A stretch of DNA of 64,000 nucleotides, taken from assembly GCA_019115605.1 (NCBI GenBank), contig DXDG01000001.1, positions 1 to 64,000 on the forward strand. The letters are read 5' to 3'. The DNA comes from Candidatus Alistipes faecigallinarum (GTDB lineage Bacteria > Bacteroidota > Bacteroidia > Bacteroidales > Rikenellaceae). Of the stretch, positions 28,655 to 40,924 are shown one piece after another. Numbering within the stretch: the stretch's first letter is position 1; every line of letters starts with the position of its first letter. The notes beneath the pieces are model-generated. The model was given only the letters and a program-made list of their open reading frames with translations, was not told the origin of the DNA and did no database searches. A program made the position numbers and the translations under genes.

Positions 28655-29280
28655 TACTGCTGCTCGTCATACTCTACGTCGTAACGCTCATCTACCTCTC
28701 GATCACGGAGCGTTTCCGCAACTTCGCCGCGCTCATCGGGCTGCAGGGATGGCTGCTCTTCGCCATTGCGCTGGTGCGTCTGCACGCCATCAATCCCGCG
28801 GATTTCGCCTTCATCGCCTTCGAAACACTGCTTTTCAAGGGTATTCTCATACCGTGGCTGCTCTTCGCCGTGATCCGCCGCACGAAGATCAACCGCGTGC
28901 GCCGCTCGGGCTCCTCGCAGTCGGGAGCCCTCCTGCTCTCGCTCACGGCCCTGGTCGTCAGCGTCTCGATCACCTACTACGTCGCCGACACGACCGTCGA
29001 TCTCGTCTTCTTCGGCGTCGCCCTCTACGCGCTGCTCAGCGGACTGATCCTCATCACGCTGCGACAGCGGATCTTCTCCCACATGGTGGGATTCCTCGCC
29101 ATCGAGAACGGCGTGTTCCTCTTCTCGACGGCCATCGGCGTCGAGATGCCGCTGGTCATCAACGTCGCCATCCTGCTCGACATCCTCATCTCGGTGCTGA
29201 TGCTCGGCGTCTTCTTCACCAAGATCGACGGCAAGATCCACGCCGACGATGCCGATTCGCTCACCAACGTAAAGGACTGA
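28651..29280 (+). CDS. Hydrogenase-4 subunit E-like (NuoK-like) membrane protein
   Basis: A 209-residue protein with about six hydrophobic helices, similar in length and pattern to HyfE, whose C-terminal half is NuoK/MrpC-like. Recognisable segments are FETLLFKGILIPWLLFAVIRR and the later FLAIENGVFLFSTAIGVEMPLVINVAILLDILISVLMLGVFF. These carry glutamate and aspartate residues inside membrane helices, as expected for an ion path. The ATG at 28651 overlaps the end of the HyfC-like gene. Assignment rests on both position and sequence. Confidence 0.85.
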   Translation: MILLLVILYVVTLIYLSITERFRNFAALIGLQGWLLFAIALVRLHAINPADFAFIAFETLLFKGILIPWLLFAVIRRTKINRVRRSGSSQSGALLLSLTALVVSVSITYYVADTTVDLVFFGVALYALLSGLILITLRQRIFSHMVGFLAIENGVFLFSTAIGVEMPLVINVAILLDILISVLMLGVFFTKIDGKIHADDADSLTNVKD

Positions 29281-29284
29281 CATT

Positions 29285-30682
29285 ATGCTCATCTATCTAA
29301 TATTCAGCATTCTGATTGCCGCAAGCGCCTTTACGGCCCGCAACGAGCGACACCTTCTCATTTCGGGCGTGCTCTTCTATGCCGTCCAGGTGCTCTTCGC
29401 CGTATGGATTCTTGCCGGAGCCTTCGGAGCCACCTCGCTCGGGGTCTTCCAATACGACGACGCCGGGACGCTCTTCTTCATCCTGCTCACCGTCGTCTCG
29501 GCCTTCGTCTTCGCCCACTCGGAATCCTACCTGCACGGCGGCGACCTGCGCCAGATGCGCACCTACTCGGCGCTGCTGCTGCTGCTGACGACAGCCATCG
29601 CCGGCGCCTACTTCGCCGCGAACCTCGCCGTAACGTGGATCTTTCTGGAGGCCACGACACTCTGCTCGGCGGGACTGATCTACTACCGCCGCACGGCCCA
29701 GGCGCTCGAAGCGGCCTGGAAATATCTCTTCGTCTGCTCGACGGGCATCGCCATGGCCTACCTGGGCATCCTGCTGCTGGCCGCAGCGACCAAGTGCGAA
29801 TCGCTCTCCTACGAGGCGGTGGCGGCAGCCGCCCCGGGCAGCAACGTCCTCTACCTGAAGACCGCCTTCCTGCTCATCCTCTGCGGATACAGCTGCAAGA
29901 TGGAGCTCTTCCCGCTGTATCCGGTCGGTGTCGACGCCAACTTCGCCGCACCGGCACCCGCCTCGGCGCTCATCTCCACGGGAGTGGTCAATGCGGGATT
30001 CCTCGCCGTGCTGCGCGTCTACAAGATCCTCGCCCAGACCGAGGCCTTCCCCTGGGTGCGCTCCGTGCTGCTGCTCACCGGCGTCCTGTCGCTCATCATC
30101 GGAGCCCTCTTCCTGCGCCGCACGAACAACTACAAGCGCTTCCTCTCCTACTCGACCGTCGAGAACATGGGCATCGCGGCCATCGGGCTCAGTATCGGCG
30201 GCTTCGGCGTATGGGCCGCCGTATTCCACGTCGTCTGCCATACGCTCATCAAGAGCAGCCTCTTCCTGCAGATCGCCGTCGTCCGGCAGGTCTACAACAG
30301 CTACCGCATCAACCGCATCGGCGACTACATCCACATCAACCGCGTGGGGGCCGTCGGTCTGATCCTCGGCATGGTCGTCGTCATGGCCTTCCCGCCCTCG
30401 CCGCTCTTCCTCTCCGAGGTGGCCATCCTCCGCGAGGTGATCGCCGGCGGGAAGTGGTGGCTCGCATGCGCCCTGCTGCTCCTGCTCTGCATCGTCATCT
30501 ACTCGTTCTGCGTGCGGGTGCTCCGCCTCTGCTACCAGCCCAACCAGGATGAGCTGCACCTCTCGAAGGCCGACCGCAAACGCTCCTGGTCGGTTCTGGT
30601 CCTGCTGCTCGCCGCAACGATCGCCGGCATCTGGCAGCCCGGATTCCTCGTATCCATGATCGACCAAATCGCATCGCTATGA
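29285..30682 (+). CDS. Hydrogenase-4 subunit F-like antiporter-type membrane protein
   Basis: A 465-residue second NuoL/M/N-like subunit, shorter than E. coli HyfF (about 526). Conserved charged helices are visible: VTWIFLEATTLCSAGLIYYRR (glutamate), CGYSCKMELFPLYPVGVDANFAAPAPASALISTGVV (lysine), NNYKRFLSYSTVENMGIAAIG, HVVCHTLIKSSLF (lysine) and SPLFLSEVAILREV (glutamate). The HxAHP-type motif of HyfB is replaced by DANFAAPAPASA. The gene overlaps the following large-subunit gene by four bases. With HyfB it gives the complex two antiporter-like pumps; no HyfD homologue is present here. Confidence 0.88.
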   Translation: MLIYLIFSILIAASAFTARNERHLLISGVLFYAVQVLFAVWILAGAFGATSLGVFQYDDAGTLFFILLTVVSAFVFAHSESYLHGGDLRQMRTYSALLLLLTTAIAGAYFAANLAVTWIFLEATTLCSAGLIYYRRTAQALEAAWKYLFVCSTGIAMAYLGILLLAAATKCESLSYEAVAAAAPGSNVLYLKTAFLLILCGYSCKMELFPLYPVGVDANFAAPAPASALISTGVVNAGFLAVLRVYKILAQTEAFPWVRSVLLLTGVLSLIIGALFLRRTNNYKRFLSYSTVENMGIAAIGLSIGGFGVWAAVFHVVCHTLIKSSLFLQIAVVRQVYNSYRINRIGDYIHINRVGAVGLILGMVVVMAFPPSPLFLSEVAILREVIAGGKWWLACALLLLLCIVIYSFCVRVLRLCYQPNQDELHLSKADRKRSWSVLVLLLAATIAGIWQPGFLVSMIDQIASL

Positions 30683-32199
30683 CCTGGTACATCACCGACA
30701 ACCGCGCCGATGCCGTCGCGCTGCACGACATTCCCGAAGTATCCTATGCGGAGTTCCACGCCGACCTGGATGCACGCCTCGGCGATCCGCGCTATCATGT
30801 CGCCCACTACTTCGCCCTGCCCGACGGCGACCGCATGCGCTTTGTCTGCCTGCTGCTCGACGACGCAGAGCACCGGGTGCTGATCGCCTCGCACACGATG
30901 GAGTATTACGACGAGGGGGTGCTCCCCTCGCTCACGGCCCGGCATCCCGCCCTGCACCCCTTCGAGCGCGACATCACCGAGCGCTACGGCATCCGCTTCG
31001 ACGGCATGCCGTGGGACAAGCCACTGCGCGTCCCGGCCGACGGCTACGACCGCCGCCGTTCGATCGACAGCTACCCCTTCTACACGATGGAGGGGCGCTC
31101 GCTGCACGAGGTGAACGTCGGCCCGATCCATGCGGGCATCATCGAGCCGGGGGCCTTCCGCTTCATCTGCAACGGCGAGCAGGTTCTCCACCTCGAAATT
31201 GCGCTGGGATACCAGCATCGCGGCGTGGAGGCCGAGTTCACGCGTACGGAAAACCGGCTGCGGCAGGCATGCCTCGCGGAGACGGTCGCCGGAGACAGCG
31301 CCGTAGCCCACGCCACGGCCTTCGCCGCGGCGGTCGAGAAGCTCACGGCGGCCCGGCTGCCGGAGGCACTCGAAATCGAGCGCACCCTGGCCCTCGAACT
31401 CGAACGCATGGCCATGCAGATCGCCGACACGGGAGCCCTCTCGACGGATGTGGGCTATCAGCTGGGGCAGGTGGCCTGCGAGGCGCTGCGCACGATGACG
31501 ATCAACACCACGCAGGCGTGGTGCGGCAACCGCTTCGGCAAGGGGCTGCTGCGTCCCGGCGGCACGGACCATCCGCTCGATGCCGAGACGACGGAGATGA
31601 TCCGCCGCAACGTCCGCGAAATCGCCCGCCACTACGACGAGGTACGCCACGACCTGAAGTCGTCGCCCTCGCTGCTGGCCCGCTTTGAGCAATGCGGCAC
31701 GGTGCCGCGCGAGGAGATGCTCCGCATCGGCGGCGTGGGACAGGCGGCCCGCGCGAGCGGCGTGGAGCGCGACCTGCGCGCCTCGCATCCGTGGGGATGC
31801 TATGCCACGCTGCTCGGCCACAAGCCGATCGTCAAGCGGCAGGGCGACGTCATGGCCCGCCTGATGGTCCGCTGCCGCGAGGTGCTGCAGTCGGCCGCCT
31901 GCATCGACACGCTGACGGCACGGCGCGCGGAGATCGGCTTCGATGCACTGCCGCAACCCGACTACGCGACGCCGCTCGCCCCCCGCTCGCTGGCCTTCGG
32001 ACTGATCGAAGGATGGCGCGGCGAGACATGCCACGTCGTCATCACCGACACGGCGGGTCGTATCGCCGCCTGCCGCGTCAAGGACCCGAGTCTGCACAAC
32101 TGGATGGCGCTGGCGCTGGCCTGCCGCGGCGAGGGCATCTCCGATTTCCCGATCTGCAACAAGAGTTTCAACCTCTCCTACTGCGGGCACGATTTATGA
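30679..32199 (+). CDS. Hydrogenase-4 large subunit-like protein (NuoC-NuoD fusion) lacking all NiFe ligands
   Basis: A 506-residue HyfG/HycE-like subunit. The N-terminal NuoC-like part includes ERDITERYGIRFDGMPWDKPLR (96-117); the rest is a NuoD/hydrogenase large-subunit domain with VNVGPIHAGIIEPGAFRF and GYQHRGVE. In group 4 NiFe hydrogenases the metal is bound by RxCGxCxxxH and DPCxxC. Here the first aligns as ETVAGDSAVAHATAF, with A204 and S207 at the cysteine positions, and the last as SFNLSYCGHDL, with S500 and G503. The chain ends three residues later, with no cleavable C-terminal extension. It therefore cannot hold a normal NiFe site. Its reaction is unknown. Confidence 0.88.
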   Translation: MTWYITDNRADAVALHDIPEVSYAEFHADLDARLGDPRYHVAHYFALPDGDRMRFVCLLLDDAEHRVLIASHTMEYYDEGVLPSLTARHPALHPFERDITERYGIRFDGMPWDKPLRVPADGYDRRRSIDSYPFYTMEGRSLHEVNVGPIHAGIIEPGAFRFICNGEQVLHLEIALGYQHRGVEAEFTRTENRLRQACLAETVAGDSAVAHATAFAAAVEKLTAARLPEALEIERTLALELERMAMQIADTGALSTDVGYQLGQVACEALRTMTINTTQAWCGNRFGKGLLRPGGTDHPLDAETTEMIRRNVREIARHYDEVRHDLKSSPSLLARFEQCGTVPREEMLRIGGVGQAARASGVERDLRASHPWGCYATLLGHKPIVKRQGDVMARLMVRCREVLQSAACIDTLTARRAEIGFDALPQPDYATPLAPRSLAFGLIEGWRGETCHVVITDTAGRIAACRVKDPSLHNWMALALACRGEGISDFPICNKSFNLSYCGHDL

Positions 32200-32244
32200 C
32201 GCAGACCGCAGGGAGGAGCCGAAAAACAAATATCGATAGCGTAT

Positions 32245-33018
32245 ATGATTTTTCCGAAAATACGTGTTTTGCGAAGCCACGGACAGCAGGCCATCGAGGA
32301 TCTCGACGCCGTGGAGCTGACGGCGCGCTTCCGCGGGCGGCCCGAACTGACCGAAGCCGCGACGGCCGAAGAGCGCACGGCGGTCGGGCAGGCCGCGGCG
32401 ATCTGCCCCACGGGAGCCCTTGCGGCTGCTCCCCTGGCACTCGACCTGGGGCGCTGCCTCTTCTGCGGCGAGTGTGCCCGGCGGGCGCCGCACAACATCC
32501 GCTTTACGAACGACTACCGCATCGGAGCACCCACGCGCGAGGCGCTTGTCATACGGCCGGGCGACCGGGGTGTCGCATTCGACGAAAAACAGGTCCGCCC
32601 CGAGATCCGCCGTTTCTTCGGCCAAGCACTGGAGTTGCGGGAAGTGTCGGCCGGAGGCGACGCTTCGGTCGAGATGGAGCTCAACGCCACGGGCAACGTC
32701 AATTTCGACTTCGGGCGCTTCGGCGTCGGCTTCACCGCCTCGCCCCGCCATGCCGACGGCGTGGTGGTCTCGGGTCCCGTAACGCGCAACATGGCCGAGG
32801 CGCTCGAGATCTGCTACGAAGCCGTCGCCGAGCCCAAGATCCTCGTCGCCTGCGGCACGGAGGCCTGCTCGGGAGGTCTCTTCGCCGAAAGCCGCGCCGT
32901 GGAGCGCAGCTTCTTCGACCGCCATCGGGTCGACCTGTGGCTGCCCGGCGCACCGACCCACCCGATGGTCTTCATCGACGGCATACGCACCCTGCTGGGT
33001 AAGAAAACAAGAGCATAG
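32245..33018 (+). CDS. Ferredoxin-like/NuoB-like fusion (HyfH-HyfI-like) lacking proximal cluster ligands
   Basis: A 257-residue soluble subunit. Residues 50-82 resemble a dicluster ferredoxin reduced to one cluster: C54 (ICPTGA) with C71, C74 and C77 (CLFCGEC). Residues 140-250 resemble the small subunit HyfI/NuoB, with FGVGFTASPRHADGVVVSGPVTRNM and VACGTEACSGGLF. The cysteines that bind the proximal N2-type cluster are missing. The GCNGC loop is shortened to LNATGNVNF, GDC is GTE (E206), and PGCPP is PGAPTHP (A236). It follows the large subunit by 45 bases. It is probably the electron or regulatory input side of the complex. Confidence 0.82.
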   Translation: MIFPKIRVLRSHGQQAIEDLDAVELTARFRGRPELTEAATAEERTAVGQAAAICPTGALAAAPLALDLGRCLFCGECARRAPHNIRFTNDYRIGAPTREALVIRPGDRGVAFDEKQVRPEIRRFFGQALELREVSAGGDASVEMELNATGNVNFDFGRFGVGFTASPRHADGVVVSGPVTRNMAEALEICYEAVAEPKILVACGTEACSGGLFAESRAVERSFFDRHRVDLWLPGAPTHPMVFIDGIRTLLGKKTRA

Positions 33019-33024
33019 ATCAAC

Positions 33025-33573
33025 ATGGAACAGACCAGGCTTCGTGAACTCTTCAAGAGTTTCTTCAAGATCGGCCTCTTCACCTTCGGCGGCGGATATG
33101 CGATGATCTCGCTGATCGAGGCCGAAGTTATCAAACGGCGCGGATGGCTTCCGCAATCCGAATTTCTGGACCTGCTGACGCTGGCCCAGTCGTCGCCCGG
33201 ACCGATCGCCATCAACACCTCGGTATTCATCGGCTACAAGGTCCGCGGACTGCGCGGAGCCGCCACGGCAGCCTTCGGAGCCGTGCTCCCCTCGTTTCTC
33301 ATCATCCTGATCGTGGCGATCTTCTTCGCGGGAATCCGCCACAACGTTATCGTGGATGCCGCCTTCAAGGGCATGCGTCCGGCCGTCGTGGCGCTGATCG
33401 CCGTACCGGTCCTCTCGCTGGCCCGGGGCATGCATCCGGCACTCTGGGTCGTCGTCGTTCTTGTGGCTCTGGCCGTATGGGGACTTGGCTGGTCGCCCGT
33501 TCTGCTGATTATCGCCGGCGCCGTGGCCGGAATCGCCTGGACTCTGACAATCGGTAAAAAAGCACGCTCATGA
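33025..33573 (+). CDS. Short-chain CHR family transporter, first half
   Basis: A 182-residue membrane protein of the chromate transporter (CHR) family, in which two half-size proteins act together. The family start FFKIGLFTFGGGYAMISLIEAEVIKRRGWL and the AQSSPGPIAINTSVFIGYKVRGLRGAATAAFGAVLPSF element are intact, followed by several hydrophobic helices. In well-studied members the pair exports chromate; physiological substrates in gut anaerobes are unknown. It begins six bases after the hydrogenase-like complex genes and overlaps the second half by four bases. Confidence 0.92.
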   Translation: MEQTRLRELFKSFFKIGLFTFGGGYAMISLIEAEVIKRRGWLPQSEFLDLLTLAQSSPGPIAINTSVFIGYKVRGLRGAATAAFGAVLPSFLIILIVAIFFAGIRHNVIVDAAFKGMRPAVVALIAVPVLSLARGMHPALWVVVVLVALAVWGLGWSPVLLIIAGAVAGIAWTLTIGKKARS

Positions 33574-34139
33574 TCTTCCTGCAACTCTTCCTCTCATACC
33601 TCAAGATCGGATTCTTCGGGTTCGGCGGCGGATACGCCATGCTGGCCCTGATCCAGCACGAGGTGGTTGTCCGCCATGCCTGGATGACCAATACCGTTTT
33701 CACCGATATCGTGGCCGTCAGTCAGATGACCCCGGGCCCGATTGCCATCAACTCGGCGACCTACGTGGGATATACCGTCGGCATGCAGGCCGGAGACCAT
33801 CTCCTCTTCGGGATTCTCGGCTCGGCGATCGCCACCTTTGCCGTCTGCCTCCCGTCGCTCACGGTCATGCTGCTGCTCACGCGCTTCTTCCTGCGCCTGC
33901 ACGGAAATCCCATCCTCGCGGGTGCCATGTCGGGCATGAAGCCCGTCGTCATCGGCATGATCGCCTCGGCGGCCCTGCTGCTCATGTTCCCCGCCTCGCA
34001 CGAAGGCGAGAGTTTCATCGACACGTGGAGTTGGGTGATCTTCGGGCTTTGCGCCATCGCCTCGTTCCGCAAGGTGAACCCCATTCTGCTGATCCTTCTC
34101 TCGGCCGTGGCAGGCATTCTGATCTACCACGTCTTCTGA
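33570..34139 (+). CDS. Short-chain CHR family transporter, second half
   Basis: A 189-residue partner of the preceding gene with the same domain. The motifs are SYLKIGFFGFGGGYAMLALIQHEVVVRHAWM and SQMTPGPIAINSATYVGYTVGMQAGDHLLFGILGSAIATFAVCLPSL. Neighbouring short CHR genes usually insert with opposite topology and form a heterodimer. It is the last gene of the plus-strand run that begins at rsmE and is convergent, at 14 bases, with the small membrane protein gene. Confidence 0.92.
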   Translation: MIFLQLFLSYLKIGFFGFGGGYAMLALIQHEVVVRHAWMTNTVFTDIVAVSQMTPGPIAINSATYVGYTVGMQAGDHLLFGILGSAIATFAVCLPSLTVMLLLTRFFLRLHGNPILAGAMSGMKPVVIGMIASAALLLMFPASHEGESFIDTWSWVIFGLCAIASFRKVNPILLILLSAVAGILIYHVF

Positions 34140-34153
34140 CGCGGCAGAATGCC

Positions 34154-34441
34154 TTACAGGGCGAGCACGAGTGCCCCGCCCGTCAGCAGCAGGAGCAGGA
34201 AGGCCGCCAGGCAGATCACACCGAGGATCGCCACGACGGTGCCGATGCAGCCCCAGCGCTTCTCACCGCAGGGCAGCGGATCGGACAGGAGCGTGCAGAT
34301 GAGGCCCACGAGGGGCGTAAAGATCAGACTGATCAGAAAGGACCAGCCGAAGCCGATCCGGCGGTTGCTGCCGACAAGACCCACAAGCACGGAGAGCAGG
34401 CAGCCGCTCAACACACCGAAAAAAACGGTAAAGATTCCCAT
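34154..34441 (-). CDS. Small membrane protein of unknown function
   Basis: A 95-residue hydrophobic protein not matched to a family. Three membrane segments are visible, at about residues 3-22, 31-52 and 65-93. A short polar loop (SDPLPCGEKRWGCIG) between the second and third contains two cysteines. The gene is the last in a minus-strand run after the methyltransferase and yqaA genes, 41 bases from yqaA. Coding status is supported by the clean reading frame and fitting position, not by a recognised homologue. Confidence 0.6.
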   Translation of the reverse strand: MGIFTVFFGVLSGCLLSVLVGLVGSNRRIGFGWSFLISLIFTPLVGLICTLLSDPLPCGEKRWGCIGTVVAILGVICLAAFLLLLLTGGALVLAL

Positions 34442-34482
34442 ATTCTGCAGTTTTTTCGAATCATATCAATTCCCGAAACCCG

Positions 34483-34944
34483 CTACGCCCCGCCAAAAAA
34501 GGCGTGCTGCAGCAGGATCCAGAACAGGAAGCGGACAAACGACCCGGCGAGCGCCATCAGGGCGGTCATGCGGGGCCGCACGCGGTAAAATCCCAGCGCA
34601 ATCATGAAGACCACGCCAATCACCGGCGCCCAGAAGAAGGGTGCCAGCCATACGCCGAAGCGGTCCACACGCACCTTCTGCTTCTCCAGCGTCTCGGGAC
34701 GCACCTTGAAGGCCCGCTCGAGCCACTCCCACTTGGCAAACCAACCGAGCCAGTAGGAGGTCATGGCACCGAGCCAGTTGCCGACGGCCGCCAGCAGCAG
34801 ACATGCCACGGGATCGGCACCGGCGGCAAGCATGCCCACAAGCAGCACGTCGGAGCTCATCGGCAGCACCGTTCCGGCAAGGAACGTGCCGATGAAAAGT
34901 CCCGGATAACCCAGATTCACCAACCACTCCATCGCTTCCGGCAT
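34483..34944 (-). CDS. YqaA family (DedA/VTT-like) membrane protein
   Basis: A 153-residue inner-membrane protein of the SNARE-associated/VTT family, YqaA branch. The signature LGYPGLFIGTFLAGTVLPMSSDVLL and the GNWLGAMTSYWLGWFAK segment are typical, followed by a re-entrant region around FFWAPVIGVVFMIALGFYR. DedA relatives handle lipid carriers or membrane homeostasis, but YqaA proteins lack a defined role. Its start directly abuts the stop codon of the methyltransferase gene, so the two are probably co-transcribed. Confidence 0.88.
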   Translation of the reverse strand: MPEAMEWLVNLGYPGLFIGTFLAGTVLPMSSDVLLVGMLAAGADPVACLLLAAVGNWLGAMTSYWLGWFAKWEWLERAFKVRPETLEKQKVRVDRFGVWLAPFFWAPVIGVVFMIALGFYRVRPRMTALMALAGSFVRFLFWILLQHAFFGGA

Positions 34945-35829
34945 TTATCGGGCAAAGCGGTAATAGGTACCCAGCGGCAGCTGCTTGCCCCCGCGGTCCG
35001 TGAAGCACAGCTCGCCCCACTGCTCCTCGCGGGGAGCGCCGAAGGCCTGGTGCACGGCCGTGCGGGCCAGCGTCGAGGAGAGTCCCATCGAGTAGAGATT
35101 CAGCACCAGAAAGGCCCCCGACACCTCCAAGAGACGGGCGCAGCACTCCAGCATCTCGCAGATACCCTCCTCGAGGACCCACTTTTCGCCGTTGGCACCC
35201 CGCCCGTAGGCCGGAGGATCGAGGATGATGCCGGCATAGCGGTTGTCGCGGCGCACCTCGCGGTGCACGAACTTCAGGGCATCCTCGACGATCCAGCGCA
35301 CACCGTCCAGACCGCTCGCCTCCATGTTCTCCCGGGCCCAGGTAACCACCTGGCGCACCGAATCGACGTGCGTAACCTCGGCTCCGGCGGCCCGCGCGGC
35401 CAGCGTCGCACCTCCCGTATAGGCAAAGAGGTTCAGCACGCGCGGCGGCTCTGCAGCGGCAGCGGCCAGCGCCCGGCAGCGGTCGTAGATGAAGTTCCAG
35501 TTGGCCGCCTGCTCGGGAAAGATACCCACATGCTTGAACGAGGTGAGGGCCAGACGCATGCGGAGGGACATCTCCCGGTAGCGGTACTCCACCGTCCAGC
35601 GGTCGGGCATGCCGCGCCGGAGCGTCCACCGGCCGCGCTCGTCGCTGTTCGCGTCGCGCAGGAAGGAGGCGTCGGCACGCTGCCACTCCGTCTGCGGAAG
35701 GCTCTTGCGCCAAATGGCCTGCGGCTCGGGACGCCGCGTTATGAAGCGTCCGAAACGCTCCAGTTTCTCGAAATCGCCCGTATCGAGCAGTTCATAGTCC
35801 CGAAAGTCGGGCGTCAGTTGTTCTTGCAT
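34945..35829 (-). CDS. Class I SAM-dependent rRNA methyltransferase (RlmI-like)
   Basis: A 294-residue methyltransferase. The SAM-binding motif is RVLNLFAYTGGATLAARAAGAEVTHVDS. The motif IV element is YAGIILDPPAYGRG, with DPPAYGR as in RlmI/RlmKL-like 23S rRNA cytosine or guanine methyltransferases. The short N-terminal domain lacks a clear PUA domain, so the exact target base is not certain. The ATG at 35829 (MQEQLTPDF) replaces a TTG six codons upstream. It is the first gene of a three-gene minus-strand run; a near-consensus -7 box (TACTTTTA) lies just before it. Confidence 0.87.
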   Translation of the reverse strand: MQEQLTPDFRDYELLDTGDFEKLERFGRFITRRPEPQAIWRKSLPQTEWQRADASFLRDANSDERGRWTLRRGMPDRWTVEYRYREMSLRMRLALTSFKHVGIFPEQAANWNFIYDRCRALAAAAAEPPRVLNLFAYTGGATLAARAAGAEVTHVDSVRQVVTWARENMEASGLDGVRWIVEDALKFVHREVRRDNRYAGIILDPPAYGRGANGEKWVLEEGICEMLECCARLLEVSGAFLVLNLYSMGLSSTLARTAVHQAFGAPREEQWGELCFTDRGGKQLPLGTYYRFAR

Positions 35830-35891
35830 ACCAGGGTAAAAGTACAAACCGGTCGGAGGCGGAGACGCGCTCCGGCCGGTATTTTTTCATA

Positions 35892-40831
<4,940 letters not shown>

Positions 40832-40838
40832 TGGAAAA

Positions 40839-40846
40839 CAAAGATA
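40839..40846 (-). promoter_or_regulatory. -7 box of the U32-beta-galactosidase pair
   Basis: TATCTTTG on the minus strand is an exact TAnnTTTG match, seven bases from the U32 ATG. The predicted leader is only a few bases long. Confidence 0.55.
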
Positions 40847-40888
40847 AAGTTTTTTCCGGGATTTTGCCCCCTTTCCGCCGAGAATCGC

Positions 40889-40896
40889 TATCTTTA
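40889..40896 (+). promoter_or_regulatory. Probable -7 box of the sulfatase gene
   Basis: TATCTTTA differs from TAnnTTTG at the last base; a TTTG lies 22 bases upstream (40863-40866). It is divergent from the U32 promoter. Confidence 0.4.
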
Positions 40897-40924
40897 AGGT
40901 CCCAAACCGCAAAACGCACGCACC

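Noticed and set aside
25746..33018. Annotation as a working hydrogenase-4 or formate hydrogenlyase
   Set aside because: No NiFe-binding cysteines, no proximal cluster ligands, no formate dehydrogenase, and no maturation genes in the window.
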